From Thiomicrospira pelophila DSM 1534 (lineage in GTDB: Bacteria; Pseudomonadota; Gammaproteobacteria; Thiomicrospirales; Thiomicrospiraceae), in the NCBI RefSeq assembly GCF_000711195.1, contig NZ_JOMR01000001.1, positions 682,001 through 746,000 on the forward strand: 64,000 bases of DNA. The letters are read 5' to 3'. Shown here in pieces: positions 47,422 to 56,268 of the stretch. The notes below the pieces were generated by a model. It was not told where the DNA came from, did not search any database, and saw only the letters and a list, made by a program, of their open reading frames with translations. How positions within the stretch are numbered: position 1 is the stretch's first letter; each line of letters opens with the position of its first letter. Both the position numbers and the translations under genes were made by a program.

Positions 47422-48390
47422 ATGTCGAATTTTCTAAAGAGTGTTGATCAACGTACCTCGTTGGCAGGTATGAATCGCATGGAATTGTTATTGTTTAATA
47501 TCCAGGGTAAACAGCTCTTCGGCATCAATGTTTTTAAAGTTCGTGAAGTTATTCGTACGCCTGATATTTCTCCCGTACCCAAGTCCGACCCGCGTGTTGT
47601 GGGGGTGTCGGACATTCGTGGCCAAACCATGCCGATGATTGATTTGGCACAAGCCTTGGATTTACCACCAATACCGCGTGACAAATTGGCGGATACCTTA
47701 ACTATCGTTACCGAGTTTAATAGTTCTGTTCAAGGTTTTTTGGTTGAAGACGTCGACCGAATTGTACATTTGCGCTGGGAGGACATTTTACCACCGCCCG
47801 AGTCTTTGCATCACGTTAACTATTTGACCGGTATTACGCGCGCTAAGGGCGTGATTGTCGAGATTGTAGATGTGGAGAAGGTGTTAGCCGAGGTTTCTGG
47901 TATGCCGGGTGTTATGTCGGAGGAGTTTGTCGAGCATAATATAGGTAAAACGCAAGGTCATGGTTATTTTGTATTGGGTGCGGATGATTCAACCGTGGCC
48001 AGAACGCAGCTAAAGAGTGTGTTAGATAAGCTGGGTATTAAGCATGTAATTGTTAACAATGGTCGAAAAGCACTCGATTTTTTGAAAAAATGGGCTGATG
48101 AGGCTGACGAAGGGGTGGCTAATCCAGTTAGTGAAAGAGTGTTAATGGTTATTTCGGATATTGAAATGCCTGAGATGGATGGCTACACCTTAACCACCAG
48201 TATTCGTAAAGATGATCGTTTGAAGGACTTGTATGTGATTTTAAACTCGTCTTTAAGTGGGGGCTTCAACGATAAGCTAACTGAAAAAGTCGGCGCGAAT
48301 AAGTTTTTGTCTAAGTGGCACTCAGAAGAACTGGCAAGAGAGATTGTCAAACGTATTGATGAAGTGGAATCGGTAAATGCGACTGAGTAA
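47422..48390 (+). CDS. cheV: chemotaxis coupling protein CheV
   Basis: CheV is a CheW-receiver fusion that couples chemoreceptors to CheA and adapts through phosphorylation. The CheW domain (about 18-165) has LLFNIQGKQLFGINVFKVREVIRTP and RGQTMPMIDLAQAL. The receiver (about 180-315) has the phospho-acceptor D246 in VISDIEMPEMDGYTL and the lysine in ANKFLSKW. The 322 residues are typical. Placement upstream of flgT and flgB matches the Vibrio/Pseudomonas flagellar clusters, though cheR is not between them. Confidence 0.94.
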   Translation: MSNFLKSVDQRTSLAGMNRMELLLFNIQGKQLFGINVFKVREVIRTPDISPVPKSDPRVVGVSDIRGQTMPMIDLAQALDLPPIPRDKLADTLTIVTEFNSSVQGFLVEDVDRIVHLRWEDILPPPESLHHVNYLTGITRAKGVIVEIVDVEKVLAEVSGMPGVMSEEFVEHNIGKTQGHGYFVLGADDSTVARTQLKSVLDKLGIKHVIVNNGRKALDFLKKWADEADEGVANPVSERVLMVISDIEMPEMDGYTLTTSIRKDDRLKDLYVILNSSLSGGFNDKLTEKVGANKFLSKWHSEELAREIVKRIDEVESVNATE

Positions 48391-49603
48391 TATAGTATCT
48401 TTAAGCTTTACCCGCATAAACCTGAGCGGGTTTGTAACCTTAGCTTTTTATCTGATGATAGCCACTTCGGCTCAAGCCAATAATTGCGTGGCCGTTACCG
48501 GTGTAGCCTCTATGGATGGTGTTGACCGTGCTTATGCTCGCCAGATGGCGATTCGTAATGGCCTAGAATTGGCCAGTATGCAAAATAATTTACATATCTC
48601 GGCGCGTTCAGACGCTGAAAACTTTCAGCTGAAAAATCAAGCCAGTCGTTTTACCACTCGCAGTAAAATTCAGCGCTTTGGTATTATGGATGAATATGCA
48701 GACGAAGAGCTTAAACAGTATGAAGTTGAGTTGAATGTATGTTTAACCGAAGACCCGAGCACCTGCGGTCATTCATTTGGAACGCATTATCAAAATCGTG
48801 TGGTGATTGCGCCGACTGTGATTGAAAATAGTCGCGAAGCCAATGATATTTCAAATTTAATTACCGGTTATCAAAATGAATTATTCCGTCGTTTAAAAGA
48901 GTCGGGTTACAACAACTTAGATTTAATTGACTATGCTCAGTCCATACAGCCTGGTAATTTGGTGACACCTAATTTAGAACCAGACGTGTTGCGCCCAATT
49001 CAGGACCAAACGGGTGGGCAGTTTTTGTTGATGTCGGTGGTGCGTTCAGCCGCTTCGCAAAGTGAAAACAAGGGGTTCATGGATGGAGTACGTAACTTTT
49101 ATGGTTACGATTCTAAAAAGAACCGACGTTATGTTGAGATTGATTGGTATTTAGTTGATTTAAACAAACACCGTATTGTTAAGCAGCAGCGTGAAGGTTT
49201 TGAAGTTCGTGGCGATGTGCGCGTTGGGCGTGACCGACCATTTGGTACCGCAGCATTTTTTAAAACTGATACAGGGCAAGCTTTCAATGCGATTTTAAAT
49301 CAACAAACGGAGCGCCTCTACAATCATTTAAATTGCGAATTGTTGGAAACCGAGATTATTGATGTGCGAAACGGTGAATATGTACTGTTTTTATCTGAAG
49401 AATCCGGTGTGCAGGTCGGTGATCAGTTATCAATATATCAAAGAACCGGCAACCCGGTGCGCTATCAAGGGCGCAACTTAGGTATGGATGAAACGCCTTC
49501 AGGCTTTTTAAAAATTACACGGATTATGCCCAAATTCGCCGTGGGTGAATTGGTGGCCCAGAATGGCCGTGTTCAAATTGGTGATGTTGTTCGGTCCTGG
49601 TAG
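48377..49603 (+). CDS. flgT: flagellar assembly protein FlgT (H-ring)
   Basis: FlgT is an outer-membrane-proximal protein that builds the H ring around the LP ring in Vibrio. The 408 residues begin with a signal peptide (cleavage after SAQA, about residue 34). The N-domain has CVAVTGVASMDGVDRAYARQMAIRNGLELA, the middle domain VVIAPTVIENSREANDISNLI, and the C-terminal domain VLFLSEESGVQVGDQLSIYQ and VRIGDVVRSW-like ends. The start overlaps cheV by 14 bp. flgO and flgP, frequent companions, are absent. Confidence 0.82.
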   Translation: MRLSNIVSLSFTRINLSGFVTLAFYLMIATSAQANNCVAVTGVASMDGVDRAYARQMAIRNGLELASMQNNLHISARSDAENFQLKNQASRFTTRSKIQRFGIMDEYADEELKQYEVELNVCLTEDPSTCGHSFGTHYQNRVVIAPTVIENSREANDISNLITGYQNELFRRLKESGYNNLDLIDYAQSIQPGNLVTPNLEPDVLRPIQDQTGGQFLLMSVVRSAASQSENKGFMDGVRNFYGYDSKKNRRYVEIDWYLVDLNKHRIVKQQREGFEVRGDVRVGRDRPFGTAAFFKTDTGQAFNAILNQQTERLYNHLNCELLETEIIDVRNGEYVLFLSEESGVQVGDQLSIYQRTGNPVRYQGRNLGMDETPSGFLKITRIMPKFAVGELVAQNGRVQIGDVVRSW

Positions 49604-49632
49604 GGTTTCCTTTCACCCTATTTCAAATTAGC

Positions 49633-49672
49633 GTTAAAGCCCAACCACCAGGCCTGGTGATTGAGCTTTAAC
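49633..49672. repeat. 40-bp imperfect palindrome with ACCAGGCCTGGT core, after flgT
   Basis: The exact core is at 49647-49658. Flanks GTTAAAGC ... GCTTTAAC extend symmetry to 20 bp per arm with two mismatches. It starts 30 bp after the flgT stop and could form an mRNA 3'-end hairpin; there is no clean U-tract. Confidence 0.85.
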
Positions 49673-49730
49673 GGCTTCAAGATTCATTTCTTTAATTAAA
49701 AACTCTTTCTTTTTTATTTTTATTGTCAGG

Positions 49731-49747
49731 TTGGCACTCAGATTGCT
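49731..49747 (+). promoter_or_regulatory. sigma-54 promoter of flgBCDE
   Basis: TTGGCAC-TCAGA-TTGCT: GG at 49733-49734 and GC at 49745-49746, exactly the -24/-12 spacing. It lies 36 bp before the flgB start, so transcription would begin near 49758. Confidence 0.87.
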
Positions 49748-49782
49748 TTTATCTTTTCACAGGTAAAACAAGGAAGGTTTCC

Positions 49783-50184
49783 ATGTCTAATTCAATATTT
49801 GGTATTCACGAACAAGCGCTTCATGTGCGCAAGGATCGATCCGAAGTATTGGCGAATAACTTGGCCAATGCGGACACGCCTAATTTTAAAGCGCGTGATA
49901 TTGATTTTCGTAAAGCCATTCATGAAGCTCAAGGCATGGAAGATCGCCGTTTTAAGCCGGATATGCAGCGTACTAATTCTCGTCACTTGGAAGGTTTTGC
50001 CGAAATGACGACCTCTGACCATTTGCGTTATCGCATGCCGACCCAGCCATCGTTAGACGGCAATACAGTGGAAACTCACATTGAGAAGGCAAAATTTGCC
50101 GAAAATGCAATGCAATATCAAGCTACTCTCGAATTTATCGATAGTCGTATTAAAGGAATCAGCGGCGCGCTGAAAGGTCAATAA
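49783..50184 (+). CDS. flgB: flagellar basal-body rod protein FlgB
   Basis: FlgB is a proximal rod subunit exported by the flagellar type III apparatus. From ATG 49783 (MSNSIFGIHEQAL, with AAGGAAGG upstream) there are 133 residues; an in-frame start at 49723 overlaps the sigma-54 promoter and is rejected. The rod/hook signature LANNLANADTPNFKARDIDF lies near residue 25, and the C-terminal KFAENAMQYQATLEFIDSRIKGI completes the coiled D0 domain. Confidence 0.95.
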   Translation: MSNSIFGIHEQALHVRKDRSEVLANNLANADTPNFKARDIDFRKAIHEAQGMEDRRFKPDMQRTNSRHLEGFAEMTTSDHLRYRMPTQPSLDGNTVETHIEKAKFAENAMQYQATLEFIDSRIKGISGALKGQ

Positions 50185-50186
50185 TT

Positions 50187-50597
50187 ATGTCATTGTTTAA
50201 TATTCTAGATATTTCCGGTACTGGCATGCACACCCAAACGGTGCGCTTAAACACGGTGGCCTCGAATATGGCGAACGTTGACAGTATCAGTTCCAATGCC
50301 GATGAAACCTACCGCTCTAAACAGCCCGTGTTTCAGACTATTTTGGATCAACGTACCGGTGAGCCAAAAGGCGGCGTCAGAATTAAAGAAATTGTTGAAA
50401 GTCAGGCGCCGTTGAAGATGGAATATGATCCAAACCACCCGATGGCGAACGAGGAAGGTTATATTTACCGCCCTAATGTCAACGTGGTGGAAGAAATGGC
50501 CAACATGATGTCGGCTTCAAAAACATATGAAACCAATGTTGAAGTATTAAATACTTCAAAACAACTTTTACTGCGCACCATTCAATTGGGCAAATAG
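50187..50597 (+). CDS. flgC: flagellar basal-body rod protein FlgC
   Basis: FlgC is a proximal rod subunit. The 136 residues include SLFNILDISGTGMHTQTVRLNTVASNMANVDS at the N-terminus and NVNVVEEMANMMSASKTYETNVEVLNTSKQLLLRTIQLGK at the C-terminus, the D0 coiled coil of rod proteins (for example VVEEMANMMSASKTYETN). It starts 2 bp after flgB. flgD follows after 10 bp. Confidence 0.95.
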   Translation: MSLFNILDISGTGMHTQTVRLNTVASNMANVDSISSNADETYRSKQPVFQTILDQRTGEPKGGVRIKEIVESQAPLKMEYDPNHPMANEEGYIYRPNVNVVEEMANMMSASKTYETNVEVLNTSKQLLLRTIQLGK

Positions 50598-50607
50598 GAC
50601 GTAGATT

Positions 50608-51288
50608 ATGAGCACTATTCCAAGTAGTACAGACTTTGTCGAGTCAATGCAAAATAAATCAACCTCGGCTAGCCAATTTGCTCCGCAAGAACAGATGGGG
50701 CAGCAGGATTTTTTAATGCTGTTGAGTACGCAAATGATGAACCAGGATCCTACTAAGCCGATGGATCCGAGTAGTTTTGTAACCGATTTAACCCAGATGA
50801 GTCAGCTCGAAGCGACTCAGCAGTTAAATAAGTCTGTGACCTCTATGACCGCTGGCTTCCAGAATATGCAAGTGATGCAAGCTGCAAGCCTGGTAGGGCG
50901 TGCAGTTGTGGCTGAGGGTGATGCGTTTAATCATAGTGATGAATACGAAAGCCACTTCCGTTTGGATACAGACGAACCATTGTCGGATGTCAAAATTGTA
51001 ATTAGCAATGAAGATGGCGTAGTTCGTGAAATGGAAGCCATGGGTACATTGAATACAGGTGAAACTTCAGTGAAGTGGGATGGCCTGAATGATGATGGTG
51101 GCCCAGCGGCAAGTGGAACCTATGACATCACAGCTTATGGTTATGATGAAGAAGGCAATATTAAAGGAATTAAAACGGTCGTTTCGACCAGCGTCTACAG
51201 TGTCGCTATTAATGCTGATGGTTCGTTAAAGCTAACCTTATCAACGGGTGAAAAAGTTGATATGGATGCTGTGCGAGAAATCGGTTAA
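50608..51288 (+). CDS. flgD: flagellar hook assembly protein FlgD
   Basis: FlgD is the hook cap that guides FlgE polymerisation and is discarded later. The 226 residues show the N-terminal FlgD signature MGQQDFLMLLSTQMMNQDPTKPMDPSSFVTDLTQMSQLEATQQ in parts (QDFLMLLSTQMMNQDPTKP), a central FlgD-Tudor domain and the FlgD Ig-like segment VKWDGLNDDGGPAASGTYDI. flgE follows after 20 bp with AGAAGGAG upstream. Confidence 0.95.
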   Translation: MSTIPSSTDFVESMQNKSTSASQFAPQEQMGQQDFLMLLSTQMMNQDPTKPMDPSSFVTDLTQMSQLEATQQLNKSVTSMTAGFQNMQVMQAASLVGRAVVAEGDAFNHSDEYESHFRLDTDEPLSDVKIVISNEDGVVREMEAMGTLNTGETSVKWDGLNDDGGPAASGTYDITAYGYDEEGNIKGIKTVVSTSVYSVAINADGSLKLTLSTGEKVDMDAVREIG

Positions 51289-51308
51289 GACTTGAGAAGG
51301 AGTAAATC

Positions 51309-53303
51309 ATGTCTGCATATGATCTAAATGCTTTAAGTGGAATAAACGCGTCTTCGCAAGGCTTAGGCGTTATCTCAAACAACTTGGCCAACTCACAAAC
51401 CATCGGTTTTAAAAGTGGTCGTGCTGAATTTGCCGATATGTTTTCAGGCGCACAAAAATCACCCGGTAACGGGGTGCGGGTTGAAGCCATTACGCAGAGT
51501 TTTGAGCAGGGTACGATTACCGCCACCGGTCGTGAAATGGACTTGGCGTTGGATGGTGAGGGTTTCTTTATTCTTAATGACCAAACCGGTAAATACGGTA
51601 ATGTGTATACCCGAAATGGTTCATTTAAGTTGGATAAAGAAGGCTTTATGACCGACCAAGCTGGCAATAAGGTGCAAGGTTATACGCTAAATGAAGCCTT
51701 ATCAAAAGAGTTGAACCCGGTGTTTAATACGACCTTATCGTCGATCAATTTGATGGAATTGAACAAAACACCACGCGCTACCGACGAAATGACTTATGAC
51801 ATTAACTTGGATGGTCAAGAAAAATACAATGTTGACCCATTTGATGTTAACCCAACCGCCACCGTAGGCTCAACAGATAACTTGTTGAAGTTAACTAAGC
51901 CAGAAGAGCCGGGCGTGGGTCCATTTGGGGGCTTCCCTGATTTTTCAACCCAAAAAACTATCCATGATACTTTAGGTGGTGAACACCGTTTAACCTCTAA
52001 TTTCTATAAGCGCGATGTGGTTGAAGCGGTAGTGGGTTTGTCACGCTTTCAAGAAGCTTACAATGATTACTCAAATGCCTTGGTGAACTTAAATAATCAG
52101 ATTGATGACCTTGCGGCCAAAATTGATGCCGACCCAGCGTCTTATAATTATATAGGCCCTGCATTATCAGCATTAACCCCCACCGGCTTTCGAAATGAGA
52201 TAGATAACGCGGCCAACTGGGATTTAGTAGCCGATCCTAACGCACAAACAGCGGTGCAGGACCTGATTGATCCATTTGAAACAGCACTAGAGACAACATT
52301 TGCCGACTTTCAAACTAGAATATCTGATGACTTCACTAATGAAGGGTTAGGTAATAATACTGTGTTGTCTGCACTTGCAACTGATGCTTATACGCTGGCT
52401 GAAGATGAAGCGACAACTTATGCGGAGTACCAGTACGAGCTCGACGGTGATAACGGCGTAACTTACGACGGTCGTAAAACCGCGGATCTAAATGATTTAG
52501 GTGAAAAGTATACCAGTTGGATTGTGCAGTATACCGTAGAAGATTATGACGAAGACACGGGTGAGTGGACTACAAGTGGTCATCGTTATGATCAAACAAA
52601 TGGTGTAGAGACCAATGAAGCCGGTGTGATTTTCGAGTTGCGTTTCGATACGAACGGCAACCTATTACAAACGCGTCAACCAGCGGACCGTACAGATCCT
52701 AAAGGTGAGAATTTGGCCGCAGACATGGATCCTACCTCTCGTGAGTTGAGTCCGGCTGATTGGGTTGAAGTTTCAGGCCGTAAAGGTAAGTTGGACTGGG
52801 TTATTGACAGCCCTAAAACTGGTGCCACCGACCCACTGGGTGCGGAGGATCCGACGACTTTGCAGTTAGCGATTGATGTTGATTTTTCTGACATGACTAT
52901 GTATTCCGGTGATTACACGCTACGTGGTGTGACACAGAACGGTTATCGTATCGGTGATTTGGTGGGGCTAACTACCGGCCGTGATGGTGTGATCGAGGCG
53001 CGTTATTCAAACGGTCGTTCTATTCCGGTGGCCCAGTTAGCGGTGGCGAACTTTAATGACTTAAACGCCCTCGAAAAACTCGGTGGTCAGACCTATGCTG
53101 AATCGTTTGGATCTGGTGCGGCGATGATCGGTATGGCTCAGTCGGGCGGTATGGGTACCATTAATGCGGGTTCACTTGAATATTCAAACGTGGATACGGC
53201 AGGTGAGTTGGTGAAAATGATCCAAACCCAGCGTACTTACCAAGCTAGTGCCCAGGTATTGTCTACCTCGCAGCAGCTAACGCAGACTATTTTACAGCTG
53301 TAA
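51309..53303 (+). CDS. flgE: flagellar hook protein FlgE, enlarged
   Basis: FlgE forms the flexible hook. The conserved ends are present: ALSGINASSQGLGVISNNLANSQTIGFKSGRAEF at residues 6-39 (shown in parts) and VDTAGELVKMIQTQRTYQAS near the C-terminus. At 664 residues it is far longer than the 400-residue Salmonella protein. The extra length lies in the middle (about residues 145-520), is acidic, has no cysteine and is strongly divergent, which fits added outer domains (D2/D3 and more). A terminator follows, so the operon ends here without flgF-L. Confidence 0.93.
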   Translation: MSAYDLNALSGINASSQGLGVISNNLANSQTIGFKSGRAEFADMFSGAQKSPGNGVRVEAITQSFEQGTITATGREMDLALDGEGFFILNDQTGKYGNVYTRNGSFKLDKEGFMTDQAGNKVQGYTLNEALSKELNPVFNTTLSSINLMELNKTPRATDEMTYDINLDGQEKYNVDPFDVNPTATVGSTDNLLKLTKPEEPGVGPFGGFPDFSTQKTIHDTLGGEHRLTSNFYKRDVVEAVVGLSRFQEAYNDYSNALVNLNNQIDDLAAKIDADPASYNYIGPALSALTPTGFRNEIDNAANWDLVADPNAQTAVQDLIDPFETALETTFADFQTRISDDFTNEGLGNNTVLSALATDAYTLAEDEATTYAEYQYELDGDNGVTYDGRKTADLNDLGEKYTSWIVQYTVEDYDEDTGEWTTSGHRYDQTNGVETNEAGVIFELRFDTNGNLLQTRQPADRTDPKGENLAADMDPTSRELSPADWVEVSGRKGKLDWVIDSPKTGATDPLGAEDPTTLQLAIDVDFSDMTMYSGDYTLRGVTQNGYRIGDLVGLTTGRDGVIEARYSNGRSIPVAQLAVANFNDLNALEKLGGQTYAESFGSGAAMIGMAQSGGMGTINAGSLEYSNVDTAGELVKMIQTQRTYQASAQVLSTSQQLTQTILQL

Positions 53304-53328
53304 GCTTTTATATTCGTTTTCTGGTCTT

Positions 53329-53352
53329 GCCGGCTTTATGCCGGCTTTTTTA
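53329..53352 (+). terminator. intrinsic terminator after flgE
   Basis: GCCGGC (53329-53334) pairs with GCCGGC (53340-53345) across TTTAT, followed by TTTTTTATT. It lies 26 bp after the flgE stop. Confidence 0.85.
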
Positions 53353-53395
53353 TTGGTTTGGCAAAAGTTGCCGAGTCGGTTGATATTTGGTGAGT

Positions 53396-53407
53396 ACCAG
53401 GCCTGGT
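53396..53407. repeat. palindromic repeat ACCAGGCCTGGT (exact)
   Basis: Exact intergenic copy, 93 bp after flgE, downstream of the flgE terminator and upstream of queA. Confidence 0.9.
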
Positions 53408-53497
53408 GCTTAGCTTTTGATGGTTTTCTAAATTGGTGCGTGACCTTTTACCTTAAATCAGCGAAAATACACGCTTTTTAGACTTGAGGCTGGTTAG

Positions 53498-54523
53498 TTG
53501 AAACGCCAAGATTTTTACTTTGATTTACCGGAAAGCTTAATTGCGCAGCAACCGGCCGCGCAAAGACGCGATAGCCGTCTGCTGGTTTTACAGCCCGATC
53601 GTCTTGAAGACAAGCAGTTTAGCGATATTCTGGACTATATTCAGCCGCATGACTTGCTAGTGTTTAATAATACGCGCGTAATTCCGGCGCGTTTATTTGG
53701 CGAAAAAGCGACGGGCGGTAAAGTTGAGGTGCTTATTGAACGTATCTTGGATCATAATCACGCGTTATGTCATATTCGTTCCAGCAAATCTCCTAAAACT
53801 GGCGCCAGGCTCACCATGGAGCAAGCTTTTGAGATTGAAGTCGTCGGGCGCCAAGGCGCATTATTTGAAGTCTTGTTTGATGCACAGAAAACGCCACTAG
53901 AGTGGCTAGAAACTTACGGTCATATGCCCTTGCCTCCCTACATTGAGCGAGCGGACCAACAGGAAGATAAAGAACGTTATCAAACCGTTTACAGCACCAG
54001 GCCTGGTGCTGTAGCCGCGCCAACGGCTGGCTTACATTTTGATCAGGCGATGTTAGACGCAATCCAAGCGAAAGGGGCGGAGTTGGGTTTTGTCACCCTG
54101 CATGTTGGAGCCGGCACCTTTAAACCCGTACAGGTCGATAATATTGCCGAACATGTCATGCATTCGGAGTGGATTGAGGTATCACCAGGTTTGGTGGAGC
54201 AGGTGAATCAAACGCGCGCAAAAGGCGGGCGCGTGATTGCGGTGGGAACCACCAGTGTGCGTTGTTTAGAGTCAGCGTCTAACCAAGGATCGTTGCAAGC
54301 TTATAGCGGCGAAACGGATATTTATATTACACCCGGTTATGAATTTAAACAGGTTGATGTACTGTTAACCAACTTCCATCTGCCAGAATCAACCTTGATT
54401 ATGTTGGTGAGTGCTTTAGCCGGCTACGAAAAAACCATGGCGGCTTATCGACACGCTGTAGCGCAGCAATATCGTTTTTTCAGTTATGGTGACGCCATGC
54501 TGGTGTTTAAGAAAACCGATTAA
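53498..54523 (+). CDS. queA: S-adenosylmethionine:tRNA ribosyltransferase-isomerase
   Basis: QueA transfers the ribosyl part of SAM to preQ1 in tRNA, giving epoxyqueuosine. The start is TTG 53498 ([25 protein letters not shown] upstream), matching family N-termini. Blocks include [37 protein letters not shown] and [11 protein letters not shown]. The 341 residues are normal. An exact palindrome copy, extended to 22 bp of perfect symmetry (53991-54012), encodes STRPGAV just before the active-site strand. Paired with tgt downstream. Confidence 0.96.
   Translation: MKRQDFYFDLPESLIAQQPAAQRRDSRLLVLQPDRLEDKQFSDILDYIQPHDLLVFNNTRVIPARLFGEKATGGKVEVLIERILDHNHALCHIRSSKSPKTGARLTMEQAFEIEVVGRQGALFEVLFDAQKTPLEWLETYGHMPLPPYIERADQQEDKERYQTVYSTRPGAVAAPTAGLHFDQAMLDAIQAKGAELGFVTLHVGAGTFKPVQVDNIAEHVMHSEWIEVSPGLVEQVNQTRAKGGRVIAVGTTSVRCLESASNQGSLQAYSGETDIYITPGYEFKQVDVLLTNFHLPESTLIMLVSALAGYEKTMAAYRHAVAQQYRFFSYGDAMLVFKKTD
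53991..54012. repeat. 22-bp perfect palindrome with ACCAGGCCTGGT core
   Basis: The core at 53996-54007 is inside queA (codons ACC-AGG-CCT-GGT). The flanks ACAGC and GCTGT extend it to 11 bp per arm without mismatch, the longest perfect copy in the window. Confidence 0.92.
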
Positions 54524-54556
54524 GCCAAAACAATACAATCCGGATGCTTAACGGCT

Positions 54557-54576
54557 AACCACCAGGCCTGGTGGTT
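54557..54576. repeat. 20-bp perfect palindrome between queA and tgt
   Basis: AACCACCAGGCCTGGTGGTT, core 54561-54572. It lies 34 bp after the queA stop and 18 bp before the tgt start. No U-tract. Confidence 0.92.
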
Positions 54577-54582
54577 CAATAA

Positions 54583-55707
<1,125 letters not shown>

Positions 55708-55726
55708 GTTTTATTCAACCAAAACC

Positions 55727-55738
55727 ACCAGGCCTGCT
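55727..55738. repeat. palindromic repeat, 1 mismatch (ACCAGGCCTGCT)
   Basis: Intergenic copy 20 bp after the tgt stop with one changed base in the right arm; preceded by AACC. Confidence 0.75.
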
Positions 55739-55812
55739 GAAAAAAGCTGATTTTTAGGTCGGCTTATGCCAAAATACCGCGACACATTTTTTTAAATACA
55801 TGGAGTAGGAAT

Positions 55813-56187
55813 ATGAGCTTTTTTATTAGCGATGCAATGGCTGAAGGTGCAGCCGCTTCTGGTGGTGCTGGATGGGAAGGATTGATTCCTCTAATCTTAC
55901 TATTTGTAATTTTCTACTTTTTGCTAATCCGCCCACAGCAGAAAAAAGTAAAAGAACACCGCAAGTTAGTGAGCGAACTGTCTAAGGGTGACGAAATTAT
56001 TACTTACGGCGGTATGGGTGGCAAAATTCGTGATTTAGATGAAGCGTTTTGTGATCTAGAAATCGCTAACAATGTAGTGGTAAAAGTAGACCGTCAAAAC
56101 ATCGCCCGCCTATTGCCAAAAGGCACGCTAAAAGGCACGGCAAACAACGATAAGAAGGATCAAGCTGAAGCGGATAGCGAAGCTTAA
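55813..56187 (+). CDS. yajC: preprotein translocase subunit YajC
   Basis: YajC is a small single-pass protein of the SecDF-YajC complex. The 124 residues have a short N-terminus, one membrane helix (about 23-42, LIPLILLFVIFYFLLIRPQQ) and the conserved RPQQKKVKEHRKLVSELSKGDEIITYGGMGGKI. The C-terminus is an acidic tail rich in Asp, Lys and Glu. RBS GGAGTAGGA. A strong terminator separates it from secD, so part of the message may end here. Confidence 0.95.
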   Translation: MSFFISDAMAEGAAASGGAGWEGLIPLILLFVIFYFLLIRPQQKKVKEHRKLVSELSKGDEIITYGGMGGKIRDLDEAFCDLEIANNVVVKVDRQNIARLLPKGTLKGTANNDKKDQAEADSEA

Positions 56188-56198
56188 TCAGTCAAGTC

Positions 56199-56224
56199 AA
56201 AAAAGGGGCTAAGGCCCCTTTTTT
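56199..56224 (+). terminator. intrinsic terminator after yajC
   Basis: AAAAGGGGC (56201-56209) pairs with GCCCCTTTT (56214-56222) across TAAG, with further T residues to 56224. It is symmetrical A/T-flanked and lies 13 bp after the yajC stop. Confidence 0.88.
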
Positions 56225-56268
56225 AATGATGAAACAAAATTCTAGCGGCCATTGAAAAGGCAAATCAT

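Noticed and set aside
54184-54195. ACCAGGTTTGGT in queA
   Set aside because: Two mismatches and no extended symmetry; treated as chance similarity.
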